Both the position numbers and the translations under genes were made by a program. From assembly GCA_965115815.1 (NCBI GenBank), contig OZ220465.1, positions 1,922,001 to 1,986,000 of the forward strand: a DNA stretch of 64,000 nucleotides. The letters are read 5' to 3'. The stretch's first letter is position 1. Each line of letters opens with the position of its first letter. This stretch comes from VXPW01 sp965115815 (GTDB lineage Bacteria > Pseudomonadota > Alphaproteobacteria > TMED109). The notes beneath the pieces were generated by a model. That model was not told where the DNA came from. It saw only the letters and a program-made list of their open reading frames with translations, and ran no database searches. Of the stretch, positions 44,882 through 53,872 are shown piece by piece.

Positions 44882-46558
44882 ATGCATCAGACCAGCGACA
44901 TCGAGATCGCGCGCGCCGCGCATCTCCTGCCGATCGCGGAGGTCGGGGAACGACTCGACATCCCGTCCCGATGCCTGATTCCGTGGGGACGGAACGTGGC
45001 CAAGCTGGAACTGGATTTCATCGAATCGCTGGCCGACCGGCCCGATGGCCGGCTCGTTCTCGTGACGGCCATCACACCGACACCGGCCGGAGAAGGCAAG
45101 ACCACCACGACGATCGGGCTGGGCGATGCGCTCCACCGCATCGGCAAGCGCACCGCGATCTGCCTGCGGGAACCCAGCCTCGGCCCCTGCTTCGGGCTCA
45201 AGGGCGGCGCGGCCGGCGGAGGGCGTGCGCAGGTCGTGCCGATGGAGGACATCAATCTCCACTTTACCGGTGACTTTCACGCCATCGGGGCCGCGCACAA
45301 CCTGCTGGCCGCGCTGATCGACAATCACATCCACTGGGGGAACGCTCTGGATCTCGATGTGCGGCGCGAGGGGTGGCGCCGGGTGGTGGACATGAACGAC
45401 CGGGCGCTCCGCGACATCGTGCTGTCCTTGGGCGGCGTGGGCAACGGGTATCCCCGGCAGTCCGGGTTCGACATCACCGTCGCCTCCGAAGTCATGGCGA
45501 TCTTCTGCCTGGCGGAGAGCGTGGCCGACCTCGAGCGAAGACTGGGGAACATCGTGATCGGACGGACGCGCACGCGGACCGCCCGACGGGCCCGCGACCT
45601 CGAAGCGCATGGCGCCATGACGGTCCTGCTCAAGGACGCGCTGATGCCGAATCTGGTACAAACTCTGGAGCATTGCCCGGCCTTCGTCCACGGCGGGCCG
45701 TTCGCCAACATCGCGCACGGCTGCAATTCGACGATGGCCACCCGCGCCGCCCTGAAGCTCGCCGACTGGGTGGTCACCGAGGCCGGGTTCGGAGCCGATC
45801 TCGGCGCCGAGAAGTTCTTCGACATCAAGTGCCGGAAGGCCGGGTTGGTGCCGGATGCCGCCGTGGTGGTGGTGACCTGTCGCGCCCTGAAGATGCACGG
45901 CGGCGCGGCCGTTTCGGATCTGGCGACGGAAGGCGTCGAGGCCCTCGGCAAGGGTCTCGAAAACCTCGGACGGCACTTGGACAACCTGACGAAGTTCGGG
46001 GTGCCGGGCATCGTGGCCGTGAACTGCTTCGCGCAGGATACCGAGGCGGAACTCGCGCGGATCCGGGACTACTGCCGAGCGCGCGGCGTCCGGGCGGTTC
46101 CCTGTACCCACTGGGCTCACGGCGGCAGCGGTGCGGAACGGCTGGCACGCTGTGTGCTGCAGCAGACGGAATCCGGGCCCGGGGCATTCGAGCTCCTCTA
46201 TCCCGACGATCTGGGCCTCTGGGAAAAGATCGAACTGATCGCACGCGAGATCTACGGGGCCGGGGACGCCGTCGCGCCGCCCGAGGTGCGGGCGCAGATC
46301 GAGGAGTTCGAAGCTGAGGGATATCGACGGTATCCGGTATGCATGGCCAAGACGCAGTACAGCTTTTCTGCCGATCCGGTCCGCAAGGGGGCCCCGAGCG
46401 GCCACACCCTGCCGGTACGCGAGGTGCGAATCGCGGCGGGGGCGGAATTTCTCGTCGCCGTCTGCGGCAACGTGAGGACGATGCCCGGCCTGCCGCGTGC
46501 CCCGGCGGCGAATCGCATTCGGTTGGACCGGCAGGGACACGTCCAGGGACTGTTCTGA
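44882..46558 (+). CDS. fhs: Formate-tetrahydrofolate ligase
   Basis: 558 aa from ATG 44882, the usual length. ATP loop TPTPAGEGKTTTT at 65-77; LREPSLGPCFGLKGGAAGGG and FANIAHGCNSTMATR are signature segments. It makes 10-formyl-THF from formate, ATP and THF, feeding one-carbon metabolism. Neighbouring tungstate uptake could support a W- or Mo-dependent formate dehydrogenase, but none is in the window. It ends before a strong hairpin. Confidence 0.97.
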   Translation: MHQTSDIEIARAAHLLPIAEVGERLDIPSRCLIPWGRNVAKLELDFIESLADRPDGRLVLVTAITPTPAGEGKTTTTIGLGDALHRIGKRTAICLREPSLGPCFGLKGGAAGGGRAQVVPMEDINLHFTGDFHAIGAAHNLLAALIDNHIHWGNALDLDVRREGWRRVVDMNDRALRDIVLSLGGVGNGYPRQSGFDITVASEVMAIFCLAESVADLERRLGNIVIGRTRTRTARRARDLEAHGAMTVLLKDALMPNLVQTLEHCPAFVHGGPFANIAHGCNSTMATRAALKLADWVVTEAGFGADLGAEKFFDIKCRKAGLVPDAAVVVVTCRALKMHGGAAVSDLATEGVEALGKGLENLGRHLDNLTKFGVPGIVAVNCFAQDTEAELARIRDYCRARGVRAVPCTHWAHGGSGAERLARCVLQQTESGPGAFELLYPDDLGLWEKIELIAREIYGAGDAVAPPEVRAQIEEFEAEGYRRYPVCMAKTQYSFSADPVRKGAPSGHTLPVREVRIAAGAEFLVAVCGNVRTMPGLPRAPAANRIRLDRQGHVQGLF

Positions 46559-46569
46559 TTCGGGATGCG

Positions 46570-46614
46570 CGAAGGAGCGCGGGGCCGGCGGCCGTGGGCT
46601 CCCGCGCTCCTTCG
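46570..46614 (+). terminator. Hairpin terminator after fhs
   Basis: A 14-bp perfect stem CGAAGGAGCGCGGG / CCCGCGCTCCTTCG with a 17-nt loop begins 11 bp after the fhs stop. Only a short T-containing tail (GGTTCT) follows. Confidence 0.65.
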
Positions 46615-46803
46615 GGTTCTCGCCGGGTTCGGCGCGTCGCGCGGCGACCCGGGGAGGAGAGGCCAACCGGTTGCGGAGCAGCCGGACGCCGGCGGGAGAT
46701 CCCGCGGGTACGACGGGCCGGGCGGGTGGAAGTGCCGCCGGTTGACTTCTCTCCCGGCCCCGGGCATGACGCTTCCGGACCGGTGCGCTTCGCGGATGTC
46801 GCC

Positions 46804-47592
46804 ATGCGAATACCGTCTTCGCCCGGACTGCCGACGCCGCGCTTCGGAACCTCTCGTGTCGGGCGGGTCGGAGGGCGGGTTGCGCGCCTGCTGGCCGGGG
46901 CTGGACGGGATCTCGCGCCGCTGGTGGGCGTGGTGGCCTTCTTTCAGATCTTCGTGTTTCGCCAGCCGCTTCCGGACCTGGAATCCCTCTTGGTCGGACT
47001 GGCATGCGTGGTTGCGGGGCTGGCCCTGTTCGTGCACGGGCTGGAGACCAGCCTGTTCCCGATCGGGGAGGATCTGGCCGGCGCGCTGACGGCGAAGGCC
47101 AGCCTGCCTTGGCTTCTGACCTTCGCCTTCGGCCTCGGTTTCGGCACCACGATCGCCGAACCGGCGCTGCTTGCCGTCGCCGGCGAGGCCGGAAGGGTCG
47201 CCGTCGAAGCGGGCATGATCGGACCGGACCCGCGCGCCGTCGAGGATTGGTCGAACCGCCTTCGCCAGGTCATCGCCGTGTCCGTGGGCGCCGCCCTGAT
47301 GCTGGGCGTGTTCCGGATCGTCCGCGGATGGCCCGTCCACTCCATCGTATTGGCCGGCTATCTGGTCGTCCTGACCATGACGGCGTTCACGCCGCCGGAA
47401 TTCGTCGGAATCGCGTACGATGCGGGCGGGGTCACCACCTCCACGATCACGGTGCCGCTGGTCACCGCACTGGGAATCGGGCTGTCCGCCGGAATTCGCG
47501 GCCGCAACCCGGTCACGGACGGCTTCGGCATGATCGCCCTCGCCAGCCTGTTTCCCATCGTCTTCGTGCTCGGCTTCGGCATGCTGTCGTGA
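46804..47592 (+). CDS. DUF1538 membrane protein, first of a pair
   Basis: 262 aa from ATG 46804. Integral membrane protein with about seven helices and the DUF1538 marks GFGTTIAEPALLAVA, TPPEFVGIAYDAGGVTTSTITVPLV, and RNPVTDGFGMIALASLFPI. The next gene encodes a paralogous DUF1538 protein with a 4-bp overlap, followed at once by a PII-like protein. The arrangement suggests a two-subunit membrane transporter controlled by PII; the substrate is unknown. Confidence 0.8.
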   Translation: MRIPSSPGLPTPRFGTSRVGRVGGRVARLLAGAGRDLAPLVGVVAFFQIFVFRQPLPDLESLLVGLACVVAGLALFVHGLETSLFPIGEDLAGALTAKASLPWLLTFAFGLGFGTTIAEPALLAVAGEAGRVAVEAGMIGPDPRAVEDWSNRLRQVIAVSVGAALMLGVFRIVRGWPVHSIVLAGYLVVLTMTAFTPPEFVGIAYDAGGVTTSTITVPLVTALGIGLSAGIRGRNPVTDGFGMIALASLFPIVFVLGFGMLS

Positions 47593-48389
47593 CGGAAATT
47601 CCCCACGCGATTACCGGTCTCCGGTCCGCGCTGTCGCAGACCCTGGCCGATGTGCTGCCGATCATCCTGCTCCTGCTGCTCTTCCAGATCGTGGTCCTGC
47701 GCCGCCGGCTGCGCCGTCCCGGCAGGAAGCTGGTCGGGTTGGCCTATGTCGTGGCCGGGCTGGCGCTGTTCGGCGCCGGCTTGGAGAGCGCCCTGTTTCC
47801 GTTGGGACGGAGCATGGCGGCGCAGCTGACCGATCCCGCCTTCCTGGGCATGGAGCCGGGGGAGATCGGGAGTCCCGGAGCGTACCTCTGGGTGTACGGA
47901 TTTGCGGCGGCGATCGGGTTTGCCACCACCGTCGCCGAGCCTGCTCTGATCACGGTCGGACTGAAGGCGGAACAGGTCTCCGCCGGCGCGATCCGCGCGG
48001 TCCCGCTGCGGCTCGCCGTGGCCTGCGGCGTGGCCGTCGGGGTCGCGCTCGGAACCTACCGGATCGTCGCCGGCGCGCCGCTCCACTGGTGCATCGCCGT
48101 CGGCTACCTCGTGGTGGCGGCCCAGACGATCCGGTCGTCGCGGGCGCTCATTCCGATCGCCTACGATTCGGGCGGGGTCACCACGTCGACGGTGACGGTT
48201 CCGGTCGTCTCCGCCCTCGGCCTCAGCCTGGCCGCCGCCATTCCCGGCCGGAGTCCCGTCGTCGACGGGTTCGGCCTGATCGCGTTCGCCAGCCTGTTTC
48301 CGATCATCGCGGTCCTGGCCTACGCATGGACCGCCGAACAGCTCCTGCGGTACCGCCGCCGAAGCCGGCGGCGGAAGGATTGCCCATGA
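47589..48389 (+). CDS. DUF1538 membrane protein, second of a pair
   Basis: 266 aa starting at GTG 47589 (GTGA overlap with the previous stop). It repeats the family landmarks GFATTVAEPALITVG, IPIAYDSGGVTTSTVTVPVV and RSPVVDGFGLIAFASLFPI. The two proteins are clearly paralogous and likely form a heteromer. The stop overlaps the PII-like start by 4 bp (ATGA), so all three genes are translationally coupled. Confidence 0.8.
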   Translation: MTEIPHAITGLRSALSQTLADVLPIILLLLLFQIVVLRRRLRRPGRKLVGLAYVVAGLALFGAGLESALFPLGRSMAAQLTDPAFLGMEPGEIGSPGAYLWVYGFAAAIGFATTVAEPALITVGLKAEQVSAGAIRAVPLRLAVACGVAVGVALGTYRIVAGAPLHWCIAVGYLVVAAQTIRSSRALIPIAYDSGGVTTSTVTVPVVSALGLSLAAAIPGRSPVVDGFGLIAFASLFPIIAVLAYAWTAEQLLRYRRRSRRRKDCP

Positions 48390-48709
48390 AGCTGAAGCTC
48401 ATCATGGCGATCGTCCCCGACGAACGGACGGAGGATCTTCAGGCCGCCGCCCGTGCGGCGGGGGCGACCGGCGTCACCGTGATCCATCAGGCGCGGGGCG
48501 AAGGCCATACTCCGGTCAAGACGTTCCTCGGGATGGACGTGCAACTGATGTGCGATGCCCTGCTGCTGGTCGTCTCGGCGGCGCGCGCCGACCGGGTGCT
48601 CGCCGCAATTGCCGAAGCGGGCGGTCTCGAAGACGAGGAAGGAGCGGGAATCGCGTTTCAGATCGACATCGAAGCGGCGAAGGGATTCCTCACGCAGCTG
48701 CCCGACTGA
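48386..48709 (+). CDS. PII-like regulatory protein
   Basis: 107 aa. N-terminal MKLKLIMAIVPDERTEDLQAAARAAGATGVTVI fits the PII ferredoxin-like fold. The T-loop region (HQARGEGHTPVKTFLGMDVQLM) lacks the canonical Tyr51 that is uridylylated in GlnB/GlnK, and the B-loop T-G-x-x-G-D-G-K motif is absent (EDEEGAGIAF instead). It is therefore a divergent PII, probably sensing a ligand and controlling the two membrane proteins encoded upstream, rather than a general nitrogen regulator. Confidence 0.78.
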   Translation: MKLKLIMAIVPDERTEDLQAAARAAGATGVTVIHQARGEGHTPVKTFLGMDVQLMCDALLLVVSAARADRVLAAIAEAGGLEDEEGAGIAFQIDIEAAKGFLTQLPD

Positions 48710-48739
48710 CCGCCCCGACCGGGCCCGCCGCGAGGACCG

Positions 48740-48988
48740 CTACGGGCGCGGACCCGTGCGGATGCGGATGTCGAACCCGGCCCCGTCGTCCCGCGCGGCG
48801 ACCCCCAGCAGTTCATGGCCCGCAATCTCGCAGAATGCGGAGAAGTCGGCGGGGGCGGCCGGATCGTCGGCCGCGATCCGCGCCTCCAGGCCGGCGGGCA
48901 GGCGGCGGAGGGCCTTGCGGGCCCGGAGGACCGGCAGGGGGCAGCGCAGGCCCCGGTAGTCGAGCACGAGGGTCGAACCGCTGCTCAT
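48740..48988 (-). CDS. TusA/SirA-family sulfur-carrier-like protein
   Basis: 82 aa from ATG 48988. The active-site motif LDYRGLRCPLPVLRARKAL has the conserved Cys-Pro-x-Pro of TusA proteins, which carry persulfide sulfur for tRNA thiolation or related transfers. The typical C-terminal glycine-rich segment is altered. The start overlaps the end of the upstream minus-strand gene by 4 bp, so the two are co-translated. It is convergent with the PII-like gene. Confidence 0.85.
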   Translation of the reverse strand: MSSGSTLVLDYRGLRCPLPVLRARKALRRLPAGLEARIAADDPAAPADFSAFCEIAGHELLGVAARDDGAGFDIRIRTGPRP

Positions 48989-49377
48989 GCCGGGGCCCCG
49001 GCCGCGTCTTCCTCGTCGCGCACCCGCACGGCGACCCGAAATGCGGCCACGCCGGCCGGCATGCCGCTGTAGACGGCCACTTGGATGAGGGTTTCGCGAA
49101 TCTCGTCCCAGCTGCATCCATTGCGGCGCGCCCCGCGCACATGCAGTTCGAGTTCTTCGTCCCGGCCCAGGGTGGCCAGAATGCAGAGGTTGTTGAGACT
49201 GCGCCGCGCCGGGCTCAGTCCGTCCCGGCCCCACACGCCGCCCCAGCAATACTCGGTGAGCAGCCTCTGGAAATCGTCGGTCAGCGGATCGGACCGGGCC
49301 GTGGCACGGTCGACGTAGCGGTCTCCGAGCACCTTGCGGCGCATTGCGAGACCCTGCCGGTAGCGGCTCTCGGTCAT
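48985..49377 (-). CDS. Carboxymuconolactone decarboxylase-family protein (PcaC-like)
   Basis: 130 aa from ATG 49377. MTESRYRQGLAMRRKVLGDRYVDRA and FQRLLTEYCWGGVWGR, LELHVRGARRNGCSWDEIRETLIQVAVYSGMPAGVAAF are typical of gamma-carboxymuconolactone decarboxylases (protocatechuate degradation). The AhpD-type CxxC is not present, in keeping with PcaC rather than peroxidase relatives. No other protocatechuate gene is nearby, so the true substrate is uncertain. Co-translated with the TusA-like gene. Confidence 0.82.
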   Translation of the reverse strand: MTESRYRQGLAMRRKVLGDRYVDRATARSDPLTDDFQRLLTEYCWGGVWGRDGLSPARRSLNNLCILATLGRDEELELHVRGARRNGCSWDEIRETLIQVAVYSGMPAGVAAFRVAVRVRDEEDAAGAPA

Positions 49378-49605
49378 GATGCCGGCCTCCCTCCCGGCGC
49401 ACAATCAGACCCCCGCGACCGCGAACGGCCGCGACGGATCCGGGCAGCATAGGACGGTTCCGCCCCGAACGGCGGCCGGCCCCTGCCGCCGGGCACCGCG
49501 GGACCTCGAGGTTCCCGGAGCGCGGACGCGGCCGGACTCCCGGCTGCCCCGCCCGCATTCGGCAAGGGACTATGCCTCGAATCGGAGGTCCACTAGAGTG
49601 CGGTC

Positions 49606-51330
49606 ATGTTCGACCTCCTGATCAAGGGCGGCACCGTGGTCGACGGCACCGGAGCCCGCGCGCGCACCGCCGATGTCGCCGTCGCTGCCGGGCGGGTGGC
49701 CGCAGTGGGCCGCCCGGGCGGCCGGGCCCGGCGGACCCTGGATGCGGACGGCGCCTTGGTGCTGCCGGGATGGGTCGATATCCACACCCACTACGACGGG
49801 CAGGCGATCTGGGACGCCGAATTGGCGCCGTCGTCGATGCACGGCGTCACGACCGCCGTCTTCGGAAATTGCGGCGTCGGATTTGCTCCGGTGCGCCCGG
49901 GAAGCGAGTCCTACCTGATCAGCCTCATGGAAGGCGTGGAGGACATTCCGGGCAGCGTCCTGTCCGAGGGGGTGGATTTTCGGTGGGAGTCCTTTCCGGA
50001 GTACTTGGAGGTTCTGGCCGAAACCCCGCGCACCATGGATGTGGCCGCTCAGGTGCCGCACGGCGTGCTGCGGGTGTACGTCATGGGAGAACGCGGCGCC
50101 GATCACCGGACGGCCCCCGCACCGGACGAACTGCTCCGGATGCGCGATCTCGCGGAGGCGGCATTGCGGGCCGGCGCCGTCGGAATCTCGACCTCCCGGA
50201 CCACCAAGCACCGGGCCGCCGACGGCCGTCCGACCCCCGGACTGTCGGCCCGTCACGCCGAACTCCTCGAACTGGCCGAAGCCCTGCAACGGGCCGGAAC
50301 CGGCGTCTTTCAGTGCAACACGGACTTCGGCCCCGGCGAATACGCGATCCTCGAGTCCGTGGCTCGACGTTCGGGACGCCCTCTCTCGGTCCTCCTGCTT
50401 CAGACGGACCGGGAGCCCGGACTGTGGAGCGAGACTCTGGACCGGATCGCACGCTCCAATCGATCGGGCCTGCAGGTTCACGGACAGGTCGGCTGCCGGC
50501 CCATCGGCGTTCTGATGGGTCTGGAAACGAGCATGAATCCGTTTGCGACCCACCCCCTGTGGCGTGCGCTCGCCCGGCTGACGCCCGACGCCCGGGTCGC
50601 GGCCCTGCAGGATGCGGACCTGCAGCGACGACTGGTCACCGAGCGGCCGGAGGACCGGCATACCCGGTGGGTCGACTACGGCCTGACCCGGGCCTCCCCC
50701 CTGACCGCGGAGTTCGACTACGAGCCGCTCCCGGAGGACACCGTGCAGGCGCGGGCCGCGCGCGCCCGCCGCTCTCCTTGGGAGCTGGCACTCGACATCC
50801 TGCTCGAACGGGAGGGAAGGGGACTGCTGTTCTTTCCGTTCGAAAACTATGCGGACGGCGACCTGTCCGTGATTCGGACGATGCTCGAGTCCCCGCACAC
50901 GGTCTGCGGCCTCGGCGACGGCGGGGCCCATGTGGCGACGCTGTGCGATGCCGGATCCCCCACCTTCCTGCTGTCGTACTGGGCTCGCGACCGGGTCAAG
51001 GGACCGGGCCTGCCGCTGGAGCACCTCGTGCACAAGCAGACGATGGCGACGGCGCAGTCGTACGGACTGCAGGACCGCGGGCAGCTGCGACCAGGGTTCC
51101 GGGCCGACATCAACGTGATCGACTTTGCCGCCCTGAAGGTCACGCAGCCGGAAATCGTCTACGATCTCCCGGCCGGGGGAAAGCGCATTCTGCAGGGTGC
51201 GGAAGGCTACCTGCACACGATCGTCGCGGGGACGGAGGTACGGTGCATGGGCGAGTTCACGGGGGCCCGGCCGGGCCGCCTGGTGCGGGGGGCAATGCCC
51301 GCACCTGCGACGGCGGAACCGGCAGGATAG
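49606..51330 (+). CDS. D-aminoacylase-type amidohydrolase
   Basis: 574 aa. The amidohydrolase start FDLLIKGGTVVDGTG leads to the metal motif HTHYDGQ, then GNCGVGFAP, whose Cys is a zinc ligand in N-acyl-D-amino-acid deacylases, and near the C-terminus GDGGAHV (catalytic Asp region) and RPGFRADINVIDF. The family hydrolyses N-acyl-D-amino acids or related amides; the exact substrate is open. ftsB follows 5 bp later on the same strand, although that may be chance packing. Confidence 0.88.
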   Translation: MFDLLIKGGTVVDGTGARARTADVAVAAGRVAAVGRPGGRARRTLDADGALVLPGWVDIHTHYDGQAIWDAELAPSSMHGVTTAVFGNCGVGFAPVRPGSESYLISLMEGVEDIPGSVLSEGVDFRWESFPEYLEVLAETPRTMDVAAQVPHGVLRVYVMGERGADHRTAPAPDELLRMRDLAEAALRAGAVGISTSRTTKHRAADGRPTPGLSARHAELLELAEALQRAGTGVFQCNTDFGPGEYAILESVARRSGRPLSVLLLQTDREPGLWSETLDRIARSNRSGLQVHGQVGCRPIGVLMGLETSMNPFATHPLWRALARLTPDARVAALQDADLQRRLVTERPEDRHTRWVDYGLTRASPLTAEFDYEPLPEDTVQARAARARRSPWELALDILLEREGRGLLFFPFENYADGDLSVIRTMLESPHTVCGLGDGGAHVATLCDAGSPTFLLSYWARDRVKGPGLPLEHLVHKQTMATAQSYGLQDRGQLRPGFRADINVIDFAALKVTQPEIVYDLPAGGKRILQGAEGYLHTIVAGTEVRCMGEFTGARPGRLVRGAMPAPATAEPAG

Positions 51331-51335
51331 CGGCC

Positions 51336-51749
51336 GTGCCGACCCGCCCGCCGGCGCATTCCGTCGTGCCTCCCCTGCGGTCCGACCGGCCGGGCCCGGC
51401 ACCCTCCCGGAGAGCGGCGCCGATCCGCCGGTTGGGCCGCAGGAACCGGTGGGTCAGCGCCGCCCGCCGCGCGACCTTGGTGGCGGTCGTCGGCTATGTC
51501 GCCTTTCACGTGCTTCGAGGGGATCTCACGCTCCATGCCCTGACCGAGCAGAGCCGCAAGACCCGGGCGGCCGAGGACCGGGTGGCCGAACTGCAGGAAC
51601 GCCACGACCGTCTGCAGGACCGGGTCTCGAGGCTGTCGCATCCGGCGCTGGATCGGGATCTTCTCGAGGAGCGGGTGCGGATCGTGCTGGGCTGGGCGCA
51701 CGCCGACGAGTACGTATTGGTCATCGACCCGGGCGACGCCGGGGACTGA
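51336..51749 (+). CDS. FtsB/DivIC-like septum formation initiator
   Basis: 137 aa from GTG 51336. A basic N-terminal cytoplasmic tail, one membrane helix (ATLVAVVGYVAFHVLRG), then a coiled coil (TEQSRKTRAAEDRVAELQERHDRLQDRVSRL) and a short periplasmic tail. In alphaproteobacteria the ftsB-like gene stands just before pdhA, as here. It links early and late division proteins. Low sequence conservation of the family limits certainty. Confidence 0.8.
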   Translation: MPTRPPAHSVVPPLRSDRPGPAPSRRAAPIRRLGRRNRWVSAARRATLVAVVGYVAFHVLRGDLTLHALTEQSRKTRAAEDRVAELQERHDRLQDRVSRLSHPALDRDLLEERVRIVLGWAHADEYVLVIDPGDAGD

Positions 51750-51767
51750 CGCAGCGGTGCAGCCCCC

Positions 51768-52865
51768 ATGGCCGACCTGAAACCGATCGACGAAACGGGG
51801 AAACCGCCGCTGCCCGGACCCGCCTTCCGACCGTCTCCGTCCCGGCCCGGCCCGATCCCCAACGGTCGCCCATGCGACGATCCGGAGGTGCCGGCCGCCG
51901 AACTTCTCGACATTCATCACCGGATGCTGCTCCTGCGCCGGATGGAAGAACGCATCGGACAGCTCTACGCAATGGGGGAGATCGGCGGGTTCTGTCACCT
52001 CTACATCGGTCAGGAAGCCGTCGCCGTCGGCATGGAGCGCGCCATCCGCCCGGAGGATCCGGTCATCACGGCCTATCGCTGTCACGCCCACCTGCTGGCT
52101 CGCGGCACCGCTCCGGCGGAGGTGATCGGCGAACTTCTGGGGAGGGGCGGAGGGGTTTCGAAGGGCAAGGGCGGCTCGATGCACATGTTCGATCCCGAGC
52201 GCAACTTCTACGGCGGTCACGGGATCGTGGGCGCCCAGGTACCGCTGGGGACGGGGATCGCTTTTGCGCTGAAGTACCGCAACACCGAGCGCGTGTGCAT
52301 CACCTACCTCGGGGACGGGGCCGTCAGTCAGGGTCAGGTGGCGGAATCCTTCAACATGGCGGCTCTGTGGAAGCTGCCGATCGTCTACGTGGTCGAAAAC
52401 AACCAGTACGGAATGGGGACGGCGGTCGACCGCGCCAACGCCGTATCCGCCCTGCACCGGCGCGGGGAATCGTTCGGCATCCCGGGTGCGGAAGTCGACG
52501 GCATGGATCCCGTGGCGGTGGAGCGGGCGGGGCGGCGCGCGGTCGGGCGCGCCCGCGCCGGACAGGGACCCGTGCTTCTGGAGATGCAGACCTACCGCTA
52601 TCGCGGCCATTCGATGTCGGATCCGGCCCTGTACCGAACCCGCGAGGAAGTCCAGCGGATCCGGAAGGAGCGGGATCCCATTGCCCGGATCGCCGACCTG
52701 CTCGTGAAGTCCGGGGCCATCGAGGCCGAGGCGCTGAAGGAGGCGGACCGGAACATTCGTGCGCGCGTGCAGGATGCGGTGACCGAGGCGCAGGCCATGG
52801 CTCCTCCGGACCCGGCGGAGCTCCGGACCGACATCCATGCGGCCGGACCGGACGACCATGCGTGA
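51768..52865 (+). CDS. pdhA: Pyruvate dehydrogenase E1 alpha subunit
   Basis: 365 aa. The thiamine-pyrophosphate motif starts at GDGAVSQGQ and ends in VENNQYGMGT; HGIVGAQVPLGTGIAFALKY and YRYRGHSMSDPALYR (regulatory-loop region) are typical E1 alpha. With PdhB it decarboxylates pyruvate and acetylates the E2 lipoyl group. First of pdhA-pdhB-pdhC-lpd-lipA; overlaps pdhB by 8 bp. Confidence 0.96.
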   Translation: MADLKPIDETGKPPLPGPAFRPSPSRPGPIPNGRPCDDPEVPAAELLDIHHRMLLLRRMEERIGQLYAMGEIGGFCHLYIGQEAVAVGMERAIRPEDPVITAYRCHAHLLARGTAPAEVIGELLGRGGGVSKGKGGSMHMFDPERNFYGGHGIVGAQVPLGTGIAFALKYRNTERVCITYLGDGAVSQGQVAESFNMAALWKLPIVYVVENNQYGMGTAVDRANAVSALHRRGESFGIPGAEVDGMDPVAVERAGRRAVGRARAGQGPVLLEMQTYRYRGHSMSDPALYRTREEVQRIRKERDPIARIADLLVKSGAIEAEALKEADRNIRARVQDAVTEAQAMAPPDPAELRTDIHAAGPDDHA

Positions 52866-53841
52866 GGTCACGGTGCGGGAGGCCATTCGCGACGCCATGG
52901 CCGAGGAGATGCGGCGCGACGATTCGATCTTTCTGATGGGCGAGGAAGTGGCCGAGTACGAGGGCGCCTACAAGGTGAGTCAGGGACTGTTGAAGGAATT
53001 CGGATCCCAGCGGGTGGTCGACACTCCCATCACGGAAGCCGGGTTCGCCGGCGTCGGCGTCGGCGCGGCCATGATGGGCCTGCGCCCCATCGTGGAATTC
53101 ATGACCTGGAACTTCGCGATGCAGGCGATCGACCAGATCGTCAATTCCGCCGCCAAGACCCGGTACATGTCGGGCGGCCGCGTGGCGCTCCCGATCGTGT
53201 TTCGCGGACCCAACGGCGCAGCCTCGCAAGTGGCGGCCCAGCACAGCCAGGACTATGCGGCCTGGTATGCCCACGTGCCCGGACTGAAGGTGGTCGCGCC
53301 GTTCGATGCGGCCGATGCCAAGGGACTGCTGACCGCCGCGATCCGGGATCCGGATCCCGTGGTGTTTCTCGAGCACGAGCTGCTCTACGGCGACACCGGA
53401 CCGGTTCCCGACGGACCGCATGTCGCCGATCTGGGGAGGGCCCGGATCGTGCGGCCGGGCCGGGACGTCACCCTCGTCGCATGGTCGCGCGGCGTCGCGC
53501 TTTCGCTCGCCGCCGCGGCCGGGCTCGCGGAACAGGGGATCGAGGCGGAAGTCATCGACCTGCGTACGCTGCGGCCACTGGACCGAACCACCGTTCTGCG
53601 ATCGGTGGCCCGCACCCACCGGATGATCTGTGTCGAGGACGGATGGCCGAGCTGCGGGGTGGCGGCCGAGGTCGTGGCCGTCACGGCGGCCGACGCCTTC
53701 GATGCCCTGGATGCGCCGCCGCAGCGGGTGAGCGGCGCCGACGTGCCCATGCCCTACGCCGCCAGCCTCGAGGCGATGGCGCTGCCGATGCGTGATACCG
53801 TGCTTCGCATCGCCCGTGACGTGTGTCGTGCACGGGTCTGA
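52858..53841 (+). CDS. pdhB: Pyruvate dehydrogenase E1 beta subunit
   Basis: 327 aa from ATG 52858 (an in-frame ATG at 52837 would lie deeper inside pdhA). The transketolase-like motifs FLMGEEVAEYEGAYKVSQGLL, DTPITEAGFAGVGVGAAMMGLRPIVEFM and RTHRMICVEDGWP are diagnostic. It lacks the N-terminal lipoyl domain that some alphaproteobacterial PdhB carry. Forms the alpha2beta2 E1 with PdhA. Confidence 0.96.
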   Translation: MREVTVREAIRDAMAEEMRRDDSIFLMGEEVAEYEGAYKVSQGLLKEFGSQRVVDTPITEAGFAGVGVGAAMMGLRPIVEFMTWNFAMQAIDQIVNSAAKTRYMSGGRVALPIVFRGPNGAASQVAAQHSQDYAAWYAHVPGLKVVAPFDAADAKGLLTAAIRDPDPVVFLEHELLYGDTGPVPDGPHVADLGRARIVRPGRDVTLVAWSRGVALSLAAAAGLAEQGIEAEVIDLRTLRPLDRTTVLRSVARTHRMICVEDGWPSCGVAAEVVAVTAADAFDALDAPPQRVSGADVPMPYAASLEAMALPMRDTVLRIARDVCRARV

Positions 53842-53872
53842 ACCGGGCCGGGAAGCAGGAGAAGCCTGAACC

